Assembly: GCA_937958815.1 (NCBI GenBank)
Contig: CALGMR010000004.1
Span: 124,001-188,000, forward strand
Direction: 5' to 3'
Origin: an uncultured Rhizobiaceae group bacterium
Lineage (GTDB): Bacteria > Pseudomonadota > Alphaproteobacteria > Rhizobiales > Rhizobiaceae
DNA: 64,000 nt
The translations under genes were made by a program, and so were the position numbers. The notes under the pieces are model-generated. The model ran no database searches. It was not told the origin of the DNA and saw only the letters and a list, made by a program, of their open reading frames with translations. Shown piece by piece: positions 55,089-63,585 of this stretch (position 1 is the first letter of the stretch; every line of letters starts with the position of its first letter).

Positions 55089-55364
55089 TTAGTGGCGGTA
55101 TTGTTGAATACGGGTCGTGCGAAGTCCGGCGAGGCCGTGATCATCGATAGAAGCCTGCCAGGAGAGAAACTCCTCAACAGTCAGCGTGTAACGCTGACAA
55201 GCTTCGTCAAGACTTAACAACCCACCTCTTACGGCCGCAACAACTTCTGCCTTACGGCGGATAACCCAGCGACGGGTCGAAGTTGGCGGGAGATCCGCAA
55301 TAGTTAGTGGACTGCCGTCCGGGCCGATTACATACTTCACCCGTGGGCGCATCTGTTCGGTCAT
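55089..55364 (-). CDS. sciP: CtrA inhibitor SciP (DUF1153)
   Basis: Small cell-cycle regulator that binds DNA or CtrA and prevents CtrA activation of its targets in G1 cells. The 91 residues match SciP throughout: VKYVIGPDGSPLTIADLPP, TRRWVIRRKAEVVAAVRGGL, LDEACQRYTLTVEEFLSWQ and the end RTTRIQQYR. Followed by its own strong terminator; a perfect 14-bp dyad lies 29 bp before the start. Confidence 0.95.
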   Translation of the reverse strand: MTEQMRPRVKYVIGPDGSPLTIADLPPTSTRRWVIRRKAEVVAAVRGGLLSLDEACQRYTLTVEEFLSWQASIDDHGLAGLRTTRIQQYRH

Positions 55365-55392
55365 ATTACTCTCTACTCAATACTAAAAACTG

Positions 55393-55406
55393 TGTCTGAC
55401 CAGACA
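55393..55406 (-). promoter_or_regulatory. Dyad operator candidate upstream of sciP
   Basis: TGTCTG-AC-CAGACA is a perfect 6-bp inverted repeat with a 2-bp centre, located 29-42 bp upstream of the sciP start, where the promoter should be. The form is like that of TetR-type operators. The regulator is not identified. Confidence 0.45.
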
Positions 55407-55495
55407 GTTCGAATTTATGCCTTAAGCTTTAATATTTGTTGAAGGCGCAGTTAGCGTTTTGGTAGGGAATTGCACTGCGATTGCAGGGGCATAAG

Positions 55496-57562
55496 TTAAG
55501 AGTGGGACTTTGGTGTTGGTTTCTTGCGTTTTAGAGGAGCCATACCGCCTTTATTTGGCTTCGCTTTTCCACCCTTAGAGTTTGGTTTGGCATTGCGAGC
55601 GGGCTTGCCTGATGCCGCTTTCGGCTTCTTTTTTGCCCATCCTTGTTTGGAGGCAGGCTTATCGCCTTCAGTAGCTTTAGCCGCATCGCGTGCGGCGCGT
55701 TGTTCTGCAGTCCACGACGGTTTTTTCTTTTTGCCTTTTTTGCCACCACCTGGCTTGGCATCCTCTGGCTTGCCCTTCATTGGCTTATTGCCAATAAATG
55801 TTTCGTCGTTTGGCTTGTCCTTGTAAGGCTTGTCACCCCCAAATTTTTTGCCACCGAATTTTTTGTCGCCGCGTGGTTTATCGAATTTACCCTTGCGATG
55901 TGGTTTTTTCTCAAACGGCTCATCTTTGAAGACGGGTTTGCCATCAAGGCGTTGCACGCGAATATTTTTCTCAAGCGTTTGATTGGGACCAAGATCATCG
56001 AAAAACGCCGTACTCTCATCAGCATTTAACTGAACATAGGTTTCATCATTCTGCATCTTGATCACACCAATTTCGCGCTTGGTGATGCCACCCGCGTTGC
56101 AGATCAAAGGAATAAGCCAACGTGGTTCCGCATTTTGTTTGCGGCCAACAGAAAGCGACACCCAAACACTGTTCTTAAAATCTTCCCGCGGTGCACGCTC
56201 TTGCCGTTCACCCCTGTCAGCAAACTTCCCCTTCACAGGCGCACTCACCGGCACAGATTGAATGTCTTCTGGCGCTGAGCGCCCTGCTTTGGACAAACGC
56301 AAAAACGCTGCAGCAATTTGTTCTGCATCAAAATCTGCCAACAAGCGCTCAGCCGCTTCTTTCTCTTCGGCTTCAATGGGATCAGTTAAGATCGGATCTT
56401 CCATCATCCTCTCTTCATCGCGTTGCAAAACGTCATCGGCGGTGGGCGGAGAGGCCCAATCTGCAGTGACCTTGGCAAAGCGCAAAATCCGTTCGGCTTT
56501 GCCACGCGTTTTATGGTCGACCATCAACGCACTCACCCCTTTGCGCCCGGCACGACCTGTACGACCGCTGCGGTGCAAAAGGGTTTCAGGGTTTGACGGG
56601 AGTTCCGCATGAACCACCAACTCCAAATTCGGCAAATCAATCCCGCGCGCTGCCACATCAGTTGCGATGCAAACACGAGCGCGGCCATCGCGCATAGCTT
56701 GCAGCGCATGGGTGCGTTCGTTTTGGGTCAATTCACCCGAGAGCGCCACAACCGAAAAACCCCGGTTGTTAAACCGAGACGTCATGTGGTTTACAGTCGC
56801 CCGCGTGTTGCAAAACACCAGCGCGTTCTTCGCTTCATAATAGCGCAGCACATTGATGATCGCGTTTTCCTTCTCACGCGGTGCGGTCATCAAGGCACGA
56901 TATTCAATATCGATGTGTTGCTCTTTTTCCTGCTTCGTCGTCACCCGCACAGCATCGTTTTGATATTGCTTGGCAAGTTTGCCAATCATTGGCGGAACAG
57001 TTGCCGAGAACAAAAGAGTGCGCCGTTCTTCAGGTGTGGATTCCAGAATGAATTCCAAATCTTCCTTGAAACCCAGATCAAGCATCTCATCCGCTTCATC
57101 CAGCACAACTGCTTTCAGGCGATTGACCACCAATGCGTTACGGGAAATATGATCACGCAGACGGCCAGGAGTACCAACAACGATATGGACACCACGTTCC
57201 AGCGCACGGCGCTCGGTGCGAATATCCATACCACCCACGCAAGATGTGATGACCGCACCCGTTTCACCGTAGAGCCAATCCAATTCACGTTTCACCTGCA
57301 ACGCAAGTTCGCGGGTGGGGGCAACAACCAAGGCAACTGGTTCGTGGGCACGACGGAATTTCTCATTCTCGCCCAGCAATGTAGGTGCAATGGACAGGCC
57401 AAAAGCCACTGTCTTGCCAGACCCTGTTTGCGCAGAAACCAGCATGTCCACATCGGCAAGTTCGGGAGCCAAAACAGCATTTTGAACAGGTGTGAGCTCG
57501 GTGTAGCCACGTTTGTTCAACGCTTTCGCGAGGGCTGGTACAGCGCCTTCAAATTCGATCAT
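55496..57562 (-). CDS. DEAD-box RNA helicase with DbpA-type RNA-binding domain
   Basis: ATP-dependent RNA helicase, probably for ribosome assembly or cold adaptation. Motifs: AQTGSGKT (residues 44-51), PTRELALQ, VVGTPGRLRDH, VLDEADEML, LLFSATVPP, ATDVAARGIDLP and HRSGRTGRAGRKG. A DbpA-like RNA-binding domain follows near residue 470-560 (VWVSLSVGRKQNAEPRWLIP), then a very basic Lys/Gly/Pro tail of about 110 residues. The ATG at 57562 is used; the frame is open a further 22 codons. 688 residues, as in Rhizobiales homologues. Confidence 0.94.
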   Translation of the reverse strand: MIEFEGAVPALAKALNKRGYTELTPVQNAVLAPELADVDMLVSAQTGSGKTVAFGLSIAPTLLGENEKFRRAHEPVALVVAPTRELALQVKRELDWLYGETGAVITSCVGGMDIRTERRALERGVHIVVGTPGRLRDHISRNALVVNRLKAVVLDEADEMLDLGFKEDLEFILESTPEERRTLLFSATVPPMIGKLAKQYQNDAVRVTTKQEKEQHIDIEYRALMTAPREKENAIINVLRYYEAKNALVFCNTRATVNHMTSRFNNRGFSVVALSGELTQNERTHALQAMRDGRARVCIATDVAARGIDLPNLELVVHAELPSNPETLLHRSGRTGRAGRKGVSALMVDHKTRGKAERILRFAKVTADWASPPTADDVLQRDEERMMEDPILTDPIEAEEKEAAERLLADFDAEQIAAAFLRLSKAGRSAPEDIQSVPVSAPVKGKFADRGERQERAPREDFKNSVWVSLSVGRKQNAEPRWLIPLICNAGGITKREIGVIKMQNDETYVQLNADESTAFFDDLGPNQTLEKNIRVQRLDGKPVFKDEPFEKKPHRKGKFDKPRGDKKFGGKKFGGDKPYKDKPNDETFIGNKPMKGKPEDAKPGGGKKGKKKKPSWTAEQRAARDAAKATEGDKPASKQGWAKKKPKAASGKPARNAKPNSKGGKAKPNKGGMAPLKRKKPTPKSHS

Positions 57563-57729
57563 AATCGTTCTTTCAAAATTTGGCGCATTATCCAAAGTGG
57601 ATTTGGCGGCGATTGCTCGCCTGCACAAGCAGCCTTTGAAGAAGCCCTAAGCGCGGAAGCTATAAAAGTACAGCACCCATTGCACAATTGAGAAGGTTTG
57701 GTGAATGCCCAAGGCAACCAAGAACGACT

Positions 57730-59058
57730 CTAGTCGACACTCAACCCGCTTGGCACAGCCGCTGGCCGACCCAAAGGCAGTTTCAAAGCTGATTTTCCTT
57801 CCAAAGCTTTCAAAAACGCCAAAAGATCATCAACTTCTGTGCGCTCAAGTTTTACAGGCTCAATATCAACGCGAGAACGCACGCGCGCCATTTCGCGTTT
57901 GTCATCTTGGACAAGAAAATCAATTTTCTGGAGCCATGGTGCCGCTGGAAGCTTTGCTTGATCGGGCGTCCAATTGTCCAACGCGGTGAGCGGATCAAGG
58001 TGATGTTCTACAATGCCGCGCAAAGTCGGGTAGGCACCGTTGTGCCCATAAGGACCCGTCAGCGTGACATTGCGCAAAGATGGTGTGCGGAAACGGTAAG
58101 CGTCTTCAAGATCATCACTTTCACCCATGCGCCCCACGTCACGCGCTGTGGGGTCAAACAGTCTTGTGCGCCCCGGCCCGAAAGGTGGCAGGGCAAGAGC
58201 ATGAAATTTCTGATCACTCAGCAATGCGCCACTGTGACAGCTGGAACAATTTGCTTTGCCGAAAAACAAATCAAGCCCACGTTTTTGCGACATGGAGAGC
58301 GCGTTTTCATTCCCTGCCAGATAATCGTCAAAAGGCGCATCAAAACTCTGCCATTCCGTGCCGATAAACGCCGCCAAAGCTTCAGCAATATCTACCATGG
58401 TGACGTCTTCAGGTGAGTTCACGCGATCAAACGCGTCTACGAACTTCTCGCCATAAGCCGGAATTGTGCGCACGCGTTTTGCAAGTATGGGCCAGACTTT
58501 ATCAATCCGATCGTGGGCCGCTCCTGCAACCTGATTTTCTTTCGGGTTCCCCGCCATTTCAAATTGCGCGGTCATGGGCAGCATAGCTTGCGCTGCCAAC
58601 AGATTTGGCAAGCCCTTCGGCAACCATTCTTCTGCAGGAGAATTAAAGCCGTTTTCATAAAGATCAGATTTCGTCAGCCGCCCATCATGAAACAGAACAT
58701 TGATTTGTTTCGCACCCAAATTCCAAAGCGCCGGCGCGTTGCGCGGGATGCGTTTTCGAATACGGTTTTCGCCTTTGCCTGCAGTGCGTTTAAGACCGAC
58801 CCCCTCGCCGCCTTCACCAATGCCCAATGATAATCCATCAGTTCCACCAAGGTCGTGATGGTGGCACGTGCCACAAGAAATGTTGCGATTGCCGGACAAA
58901 ATTTTGTCATAAAACAACAATTGGCCCAATCGCGCTTGCTTTGCGTCAAAGGCAATGAAATCATCTTTTGTGAGCGGCTTCGGCAGTTCAGAAGCTTGCG
59001 CAAAACCCGCCGACAAAGACAAAAGACAAGAAACAAAAATGGACTTCAAATGCGTCAT
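57730..59058 (-). CDS. Di-haem cytochrome c peroxidase-like protein
   Basis: Periplasmic di-haem enzyme of the MauG/CCP family. A signal peptide (IFVSCLLSLSAGFAQA) is followed by two haem c sites, CGTCH at residues 62-66 and CSSCH at 271-275. Family segments LGQLLFYDKILSGNRNISCG, NAPALWNLG, LFHDGR and TPSLRNVTLTGPYGHNGAYPTL are present. 442 residues. CCP members reduce peroxide; MauG-like ones modify proteins; which applies is unclear. Its start codon overlaps that of the divergent Sel1 gene. Confidence 0.92.
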   Translation of the reverse strand: MTHLKSIFVSCLLSLSAGFAQASELPKPLTKDDFIAFDAKQARLGQLLFYDKILSGNRNISCGTCHHHDLGGTDGLSLGIGEGGEGVGLKRTAGKGENRIRKRIPRNAPALWNLGAKQINVLFHDGRLTKSDLYENGFNSPAEEWLPKGLPNLLAAQAMLPMTAQFEMAGNPKENQVAGAAHDRIDKVWPILAKRVRTIPAYGEKFVDAFDRVNSPEDVTMVDIAEALAAFIGTEWQSFDAPFDDYLAGNENALSMSQKRGLDLFFGKANCSSCHSGALLSDQKFHALALPPFGPGRTRLFDPTARDVGRMGESDDLEDAYRFRTPSLRNVTLTGPYGHNGAYPTLRGIVEHHLDPLTALDNWTPDQAKLPAAPWLQKIDFLVQDDKREMARVRSRVDIEPVKLERTEVDDLLAFLKALEGKSALKLPLGRPAAVPSGLSVD

Positions 59059-59523
59059 ATAATTTTGGCAATTGCCCTTGTGTTCAGCACCCCAGCTTTA
59101 GCAGAAATTGAAGCAGCCCGCGACCTTATGGACAAGGGAAATTTTAAAAAAGCGATGGTTGAATTGCTGCCCGCCGCCCGTTCAGGCAATGCGGATGCAG
59201 AAGAACTGATTGGCGTGATGTATGCCATGGGTCTTGGTGTGGAGCGCGACGACCGCCGCGCCTTCGAATGGTATATGCGCTCTTCCCTCAAAGGCCACCC
59301 CGGCGCGCAATCCGGCATTGGTTGGTACTACGAAGTCGGCCGAGGCATGGAAGCCCCCGACCTCGTGCGCGCTTACACATGGTACGTTTTAAGCGCCATA
59401 GGCGGAGACCCGGACGCGGCGATCAGCCAAGAAGAAGTCGTGAAAAAAATGACCAAAGACCAAATCGCCGCCGCGCATATTTTAATCGATGACTATAGGG
59501 TTTGGTTGTACCCGTTTAGATAA
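59050..59523 (+). CDS. Exported Sel1-repeat protein
   Basis: A 157-residue protein: signal peptide (IILAIALVFSTPALA), then Sel1-like TPR repeats (AEELIGVMYAMGLGVERDDR, AFEWYMRSSLKGHPGAQSGI, WYYEVGRGMEAPDLVRAYTW). Such short solenoids mediate protein contacts in the periplasm. The ATG at 59050 lies 9 bp inside the divergent peroxidase start, so the two genes share the sequence ATGCGTCAT read in both directions. An upstream in-frame ATG (58855) would be fully inside the peroxidase gene. Confidence 0.82.
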   Translation: MRHIILAIALVFSTPALAEIEAARDLMDKGNFKKAMVELLPAARSGNADAEELIGVMYAMGLGVERDDRRAFEWYMRSSLKGHPGAQSGIGWYYEVGRGMEAPDLVRAYTWYVLSAIGGDPDAAISQEEVVKKMTKDQIAAAHILIDDYRVWLYPFR

Positions 59524-59578
59524 CACGTGGCACTATGCTTGAATATTCACTTTGCTGGGAGTGAAAGCTTCCAAAACT

Positions 59579-60592
59579 CTACAACACTTTTGAGGGGCGA
59601 ACACCAATCCATAAACTTTCGTTGCCATCCCGCAAAATTGACAACCATCGATCAGAGCCACTTCTACACCATACCTTCATGACGGGATCTAATGGTTCAT
59701 TCAGCTTTGAAACGACCCGACCTGTTTTTAAATCTACGTGGTCAAGTGGAGTCACTGGCAAGAGTTCTTTGATCACTTCACCCAATAGCGACAGCAGTTT
59801 GCGAGCCCTGTCATTTGTGCTGGCAAATTCGGTATCTATTTTAAAAGTCGAGTAAGCAAGCGCGTGGTCTTTTGGAGTTTCGCGCATACCTGCTTCAATC
59901 AAATTTCTTCCCAGTTCTTTGGAAGCAACTTCACGAAACCCGTTAGTGTAACGTGGTTCGGGGCTCTTCCACAGATCATACTTTAAGAAAATTTGTAGCT
60001 GTCCTTCAGTCGGCAATATGTACTGGGTTGGGCTTGTTCTGACTTCGGCAACATTGGAAACTCCATCTATCAACCAAACATCGTCATCAACATTTTCCAA
60101 AGGTACCTTAATCAACTCTTTGAGTTTGTATCGTTCACCTAAAACAGGTTTCACTAAAATTGCGCTGGGGAAGATGCTCATACAAGCCTTCAGGATCTCA
60201 CGAGAGGTTTGGAGAGTAACGCGCTCGACGTTAGTTCGGCAGAACGTTGTATCACCTGAAAGATCGCTATACAGATGCGCATCCACATCTTTTTCTTCAG
60301 GAACAGTGCCGGCAATTGTTACCCCAAAGTAACGACAAAACTGCGTAAGCGAAATGTTTCCGTCAAATTTTGGGCCGATATCAACCTCTAAGATTGGCGA
60401 GCCTTGTGCGGCATCATTTCCTGGATCGCGACCGATCCTGACACTCAAAAGCCCACCACGGTAGCGCACATAGACATCATGACCCTCATGAGTCTTTCCA
60501 TAGAACTGGCTAGGACAAGAGCCGCCACCGCCAAGCTGCACCAAATCAAGGTTAAGAGGCTTTGGCAGTTTCGGCGTATGAAATTCAATCAT
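59579..60592 (-). CDS. Unrecognised protein, 337-338 residues
   Basis: A soluble protein with no signal peptide or membrane helix. I recognise no family. It has a glycine cluster near the N-terminus (LVQLGGGGSCPSQFYG), a segment VYVRYRGGLLSVRIGRDPG, several cysteines and a repeated style of alternating strands, which suggests a mixed alpha/beta fold; an immunity-like or regulatory role cannot be excluded. The ATG at 60592 has GGAA six bases upstream; a GTG at 60604 is an alternative. It stands alone between the Sel1 gene (convergent) and the TRAP operon. Codon use is somewhat more AT-rich than neighbours. Confidence 0.6.
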   Translation of the reverse strand: MIEFHTPKLPKPLNLDLVQLGGGGSCPSQFYGKTHEGHDVYVRYRGGLLSVRIGRDPGNDAAQGSPILEVDIGPKFDGNISLTQFCRYFGVTIAGTVPEEKDVDAHLYSDLSGDTTFCRTNVERVTLQTSREILKACMSIFPSAILVKPVLGERYKLKELIKVPLENVDDDVWLIDGVSNVAEVRTSPTQYILPTEGQLQIFLKYDLWKSPEPRYTNGFREVASKELGRNLIEAGMRETPKDHALAYSTFKIDTEFASTNDRARKLLSLLGEVIKELLPVTPLDHVDLKTGRVVSKLNEPLDPVMKVWCRSGSDRWLSILRDGNESLWIGVRPSKVL

Positions 60593-60731
60593 AGTCCGTT
60601 CCACAAGAAAACTAAGAACACCAATATTAGCTTATGCGGCCAGAGCAAGACTTGGAAGAATGCAGACATTAAAATACTCGATAAAAAATTGCCTGTTCGC
60701 CTAAAAGTCATTTCACTTGCTATTAAACCAC

Positions 60732-60760
60732 AAAAAAAGCCCCGCCGAAGCGGGGCTTTT
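60732..60760 (-). terminator. Terminator after the TRAP transporter operon
   Basis: GCCCCGC and GCGGGGC form a perfect 7-bp stem with loop CGAA (plus strand order); on the minus strand the stem is followed by seven T residues. It lies downstream of dctP, beyond the palindromic repeat. Confidence 0.88.
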
Positions 60761-60781
60761 CAGTTTCGAAATCTTCCAAAT

Positions 60782-60885
60782 TCGTCATCCTCGGGCGCAC
60801 GGAGAGCGAACCGGGGACCCAGACCAGAAAGCCAAATCTACGGCTGTGGATTCCGGGTTCTGCAGCGCAGACCCGGAATGACGGT
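60782..60885. repeat. Intergenic palindromic repeat element
   Basis: A ~104-bp element starting TCGTCATCCTCGGGC and ending GACCCGGAATGACGG. Its ends are mutually complementary in the fashion of the dispersed alphaproteobacterial intergenic repeats (CCGGGGACCCAGACCA and CTGTGGATTCCGGGTT inside). It sits between the dctP stop and the terminator. This is the only copy seen in the window. Confidence 0.75.
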
Positions 60886-60898
60886 GAAAGTAAAAACC

Positions 60899-61966
60899 TT
60901 AGTTCAGGTCTTTGGCATTCGCTGCGTTGATGTCTTTTTCTGCGGCAGCAACAGCTGATGTGAGGGCGTCGAACACTTCTGGGCCACCTTTAACGTTGGC
61001 TTTGAACCAATCGTAAACAGGTGCCGCAGCTGTTTTGAACGCTGCTTTTTCAGCTGGTGTTGGCACGTAGAGGTCGCCGCCACCTGCAACAAAGTCTTCG
61101 TAGGCTTTGATGGACTTACGCTTTGGCGACGCAAATGTTGCTTGCTGAAGCGCAGAAAAACCATCCACCACAACTTGGCGAAGATCTTCAGGCATGCCTT
61201 TGAACTTGTCGTTGTTCATCCACCACAAAGCACCCATATAAGCATGGCCATCAAGCGTCACATATTTCAAACCTGCATCTGGGAATTTCATACCCATAAT
61301 GTCGGTGATGCCGTTTTTGGAACCTTCAACAACACCTGTTTGGAAAGATGTGAAAAGCTCAGGCCATGGGATTGGCGTTGGTGCAGCACCCAGTGCTTTC
61401 ACGAGCTCTTGTGGAAGGTCAGCAACAACTGTGCGGATTTTCAAACCTTCCATGTCTTTTGGCATTTGAACACGGCGTTTCGTGTTCGCAAAGTTGCGCC
61501 AGCCGCCTGTGTTGCCGATTGTCATCAAGCGAATTTTGTCGCCTGAATCTTTCAGCGCCATGTCGCGCACTGTGCGCGTGAAGTCGCCAGACAAAACGTT
61601 TTCAGCAACGCGGTCATTGGCCATCAAATAGGGCAGATCGAGAACCTGCACATATGGGAAGGCACCAGCTGCACCGCCTGATGTGGAGATGTAAACATCG
61701 ATCGAGCCATCAGCCACACCTTGCAGACATTCAGCGCCTTTTGAGCAAAGCTGTGTGCCGATGAAAAGTTCAACAGCCACTTTGCCGTTGGACGCTGCTT
61801 CAACGTAGTTTTTGAAAACCACAAGACCATCATAGTCTTCATCGTTTTCGTTAGAGTTCGCAGTGGCGCGAATTGTGAAGTCTGCAGCCAAAGCAGTTGC
61901 AGCAGTTCCTGCCAACAAGGTTGCGGTAATCGCAGCCGTGCCAAGCTTTTTGATAAATGAGTTCAT
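60899..61966 (-). CDS. dctP: TRAP transporter solute-binding protein (DctP type)
   Basis: Periplasmic binding protein of a tripartite ATP-independent transporter. Signal peptide (TAAITATLLAGTAATALA), then VFKNYVEAASNGKVAVELF, the domain with GNTGGWRNFANTKRRV (the substrate carboxylate Arg is expected here) and GLKIRTVVADLPQELVKALG. A cysteine pair in QLCSKGAECL is unusual and may form a disulfide. 355 residues. Substrate is an organic acid, not identifiable by sequence alone. Last gene of the dctQ-dctM-dctP set. Confidence 0.93.
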   Translation of the reverse strand: MNSFIKKLGTAAITATLLAGTAATALAADFTIRATANSNENDEDYDGLVVFKNYVEAASNGKVAVELFIGTQLCSKGAECLQGVADGSIDVYISTSGGAAGAFPYVQVLDLPYLMANDRVAENVLSGDFTRTVRDMALKDSGDKIRLMTIGNTGGWRNFANTKRRVQMPKDMEGLKIRTVVADLPQELVKALGAAPTPIPWPELFTSFQTGVVEGSKNGITDIMGMKFPDAGLKYVTLDGHAYMGALWWMNNDKFKGMPEDLRQVVVDGFSALQQATFASPKRKSIKAYEDFVAGGGDLYVPTPAEKAAFKTAAAPVYDWFKANVKGGPEVFDALTSAVAAAEKDINAANAKDLN

Positions 61967-62055
61967 TAGAAGTCCTCCGAGTTTAAGCGCTTATCAAACG
62001 CCTTGGTAAAATCGTATCACCGACTGACAGCCGGTCAACGAAACTTTTAAAAAGG

Positions 62056-63582
62056 TTAGAAAATTCCCCGCAACAAAGGTCCCCACAGATCGGCATCTTT
62101 GACGAAACCAAGCCAAGACGGAATGCCCAATGAGATGAACGGGAAATAGGTGATCAGAAAAATCACGAACACTTCCACCGCAAGAAACGGCAGAATTGCA
62201 CGAGATATGGTTTCCACTTTCACGCCGGAAACCGACGAAGCCACAAACAACACCAACCCCATTGGCGGTGTGGCCAGCCCGACCGTGAGGTTGACCGACA
62301 TGATCATAGCGAAGTGGACGGGATGAATGCCCAAATTGATGAAGATCGGCGCAAGGATCGGCCCCAGAATAATAATCGCAGGGCCAGCATCCAAAAACAT
62401 GCCAACGATGAACAATAGCAAGTTGATGAGCAAAAGCAGCATCAACGGATCGCTGGTGAGCGTCAAAATAAAACTGGCCAAATTTTCCGCTGCGTAAGAA
62501 AGGCTGACAACCGTTTTGAACGCCATAGCTGCGCCAACAAGCAGCAACACAACAGACGATGTGATTGCAGCCTTAATGAGAACATTCGGCAATTCGTTCA
62601 ATTTCAAAGTGCCGAGAACCAACAAGCCCAACAAAGCTGCATAGGCCACAGCAAGTGCAGAAGCCTCCGTTGGCGTTGCGATACCACCCAAAATGCCACC
62701 AAGAATAATGACAGGTGTAAGAAGTGGCAGCACAGCACGCTTTGCAATGACGCGAAACTGCTCCCGCATCAATTTGCGTTGCAGTTGGAAAAACGCTTCG
62801 GTTACAAACAAAGCAATTGCAAAATAGATCGCAAACTGCATCCACTCTCGCTCTCCATCACCCGCAACGAGTCTTGTCACCAACGGATAAAGAACGGCGG
62901 CCAACATGAGGCGTGCAATAATTCTTGCGGCCCAATTCTCTCCAATTGATATGCGAACATCATCGGGAACGTAGCGCTTTGCCGGTGGATATTCGTATCG
63001 GTTGGCCATGACCCGTGTCACGATCATCAAACCAAGGCCCACCAACACACCAGGGATAATGCCGCCCGCGAAGAGCGCTGCAACAGACACTTCCATCACA
63101 TAGGCGTAGATGATCATAATGCCTGAAGGCGGAATGATCGGCCCGATGACAGAGGATGCTGCCGTAATCGCCGCAGAAAACTTGCGCGTATAGCCTTCTT
63201 TTTCCATCGCTGGAATGAGCATAGACCCAAGCGCCGATGTATCAGCCACGGCTGAACCCGACATGCCTGCAAACAACATGGACGACAGAATATTCACCTG
63301 CGCCAAACCACCACGCACTGACCCGATGATCGCTTGCGAGAAGGACACCAATCGTTCGGTGATGCCACCGCGGTTCATCAACTCACCTGCCAACATGAAA
63401 AACGGAATGGCCAGCAGAACGCCGTTGTCGATGCCGTTAAAAATATTGCGATACATCAACGCCACATCGCGCTCTTGTCCGTTGAGATAAAGCAACAGAC
63501 CCGGCGCGGCCAACATGGCGAAAAAGACGGGAACGCCCACCAAAAGAAGAACAAGGAAAAGTGGAAGGAACCAAGCCAGCAT
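62056..63582 (-). CDS. dctM: TRAP transporter large permease (DctM type)
   Basis: Inner-membrane subunit that carries out sodium-coupled transport. Typical segments: PFFMLAGELMNRGGI, GGLAQVNILSSMLFAGMSGSA, IGPIIPPSGIMIIYAY and NLTVGLATPPMGLVLF. At 508 residues it is about 80 longer than most DctM proteins; the extra part lies between RVMANRYEYPPAKRY and LLTPVIILGG and adds two or three hydrophobic segments. Its start is 3 bp after the dctQ stop, and GGGGGAATAA in the dctQ end serves as ribosome-binding site. Confidence 0.93.
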   Translation of the reverse strand: MLAWFLPLFLVLLLVGVPVFFAMLAAPGLLLYLNGQERDVALMYRNIFNGIDNGVLLAIPFFMLAGELMNRGGITERLVSFSQAIIGSVRGGLAQVNILSSMLFAGMSGSAVADTSALGSMLIPAMEKEGYTRKFSAAITAASSVIGPIIPPSGIMIIYAYVMEVSVAALFAGGIIPGVLVGLGLMIVTRVMANRYEYPPAKRYVPDDVRISIGENWAARIIARLMLAAVLYPLVTRLVAGDGEREWMQFAIYFAIALFVTEAFFQLQRKLMREQFRVIAKRAVLPLLTPVIILGGILGGIATPTEASALAVAYAALLGLLVLGTLKLNELPNVLIKAAITSSVVLLLVGAAMAFKTVVSLSYAAENLASFILTLTSDPLMLLLLINLLLFIVGMFLDAGPAIIILGPILAPIFINLGIHPVHFAMIMSVNLTVGLATPPMGLVLFVASSVSGVKVETISRAILPFLAVEVFVIFLITYFPFISLGIPSWLGFVKDADLWGPLLRGIF

Positions 63583-63585
63583 CGC

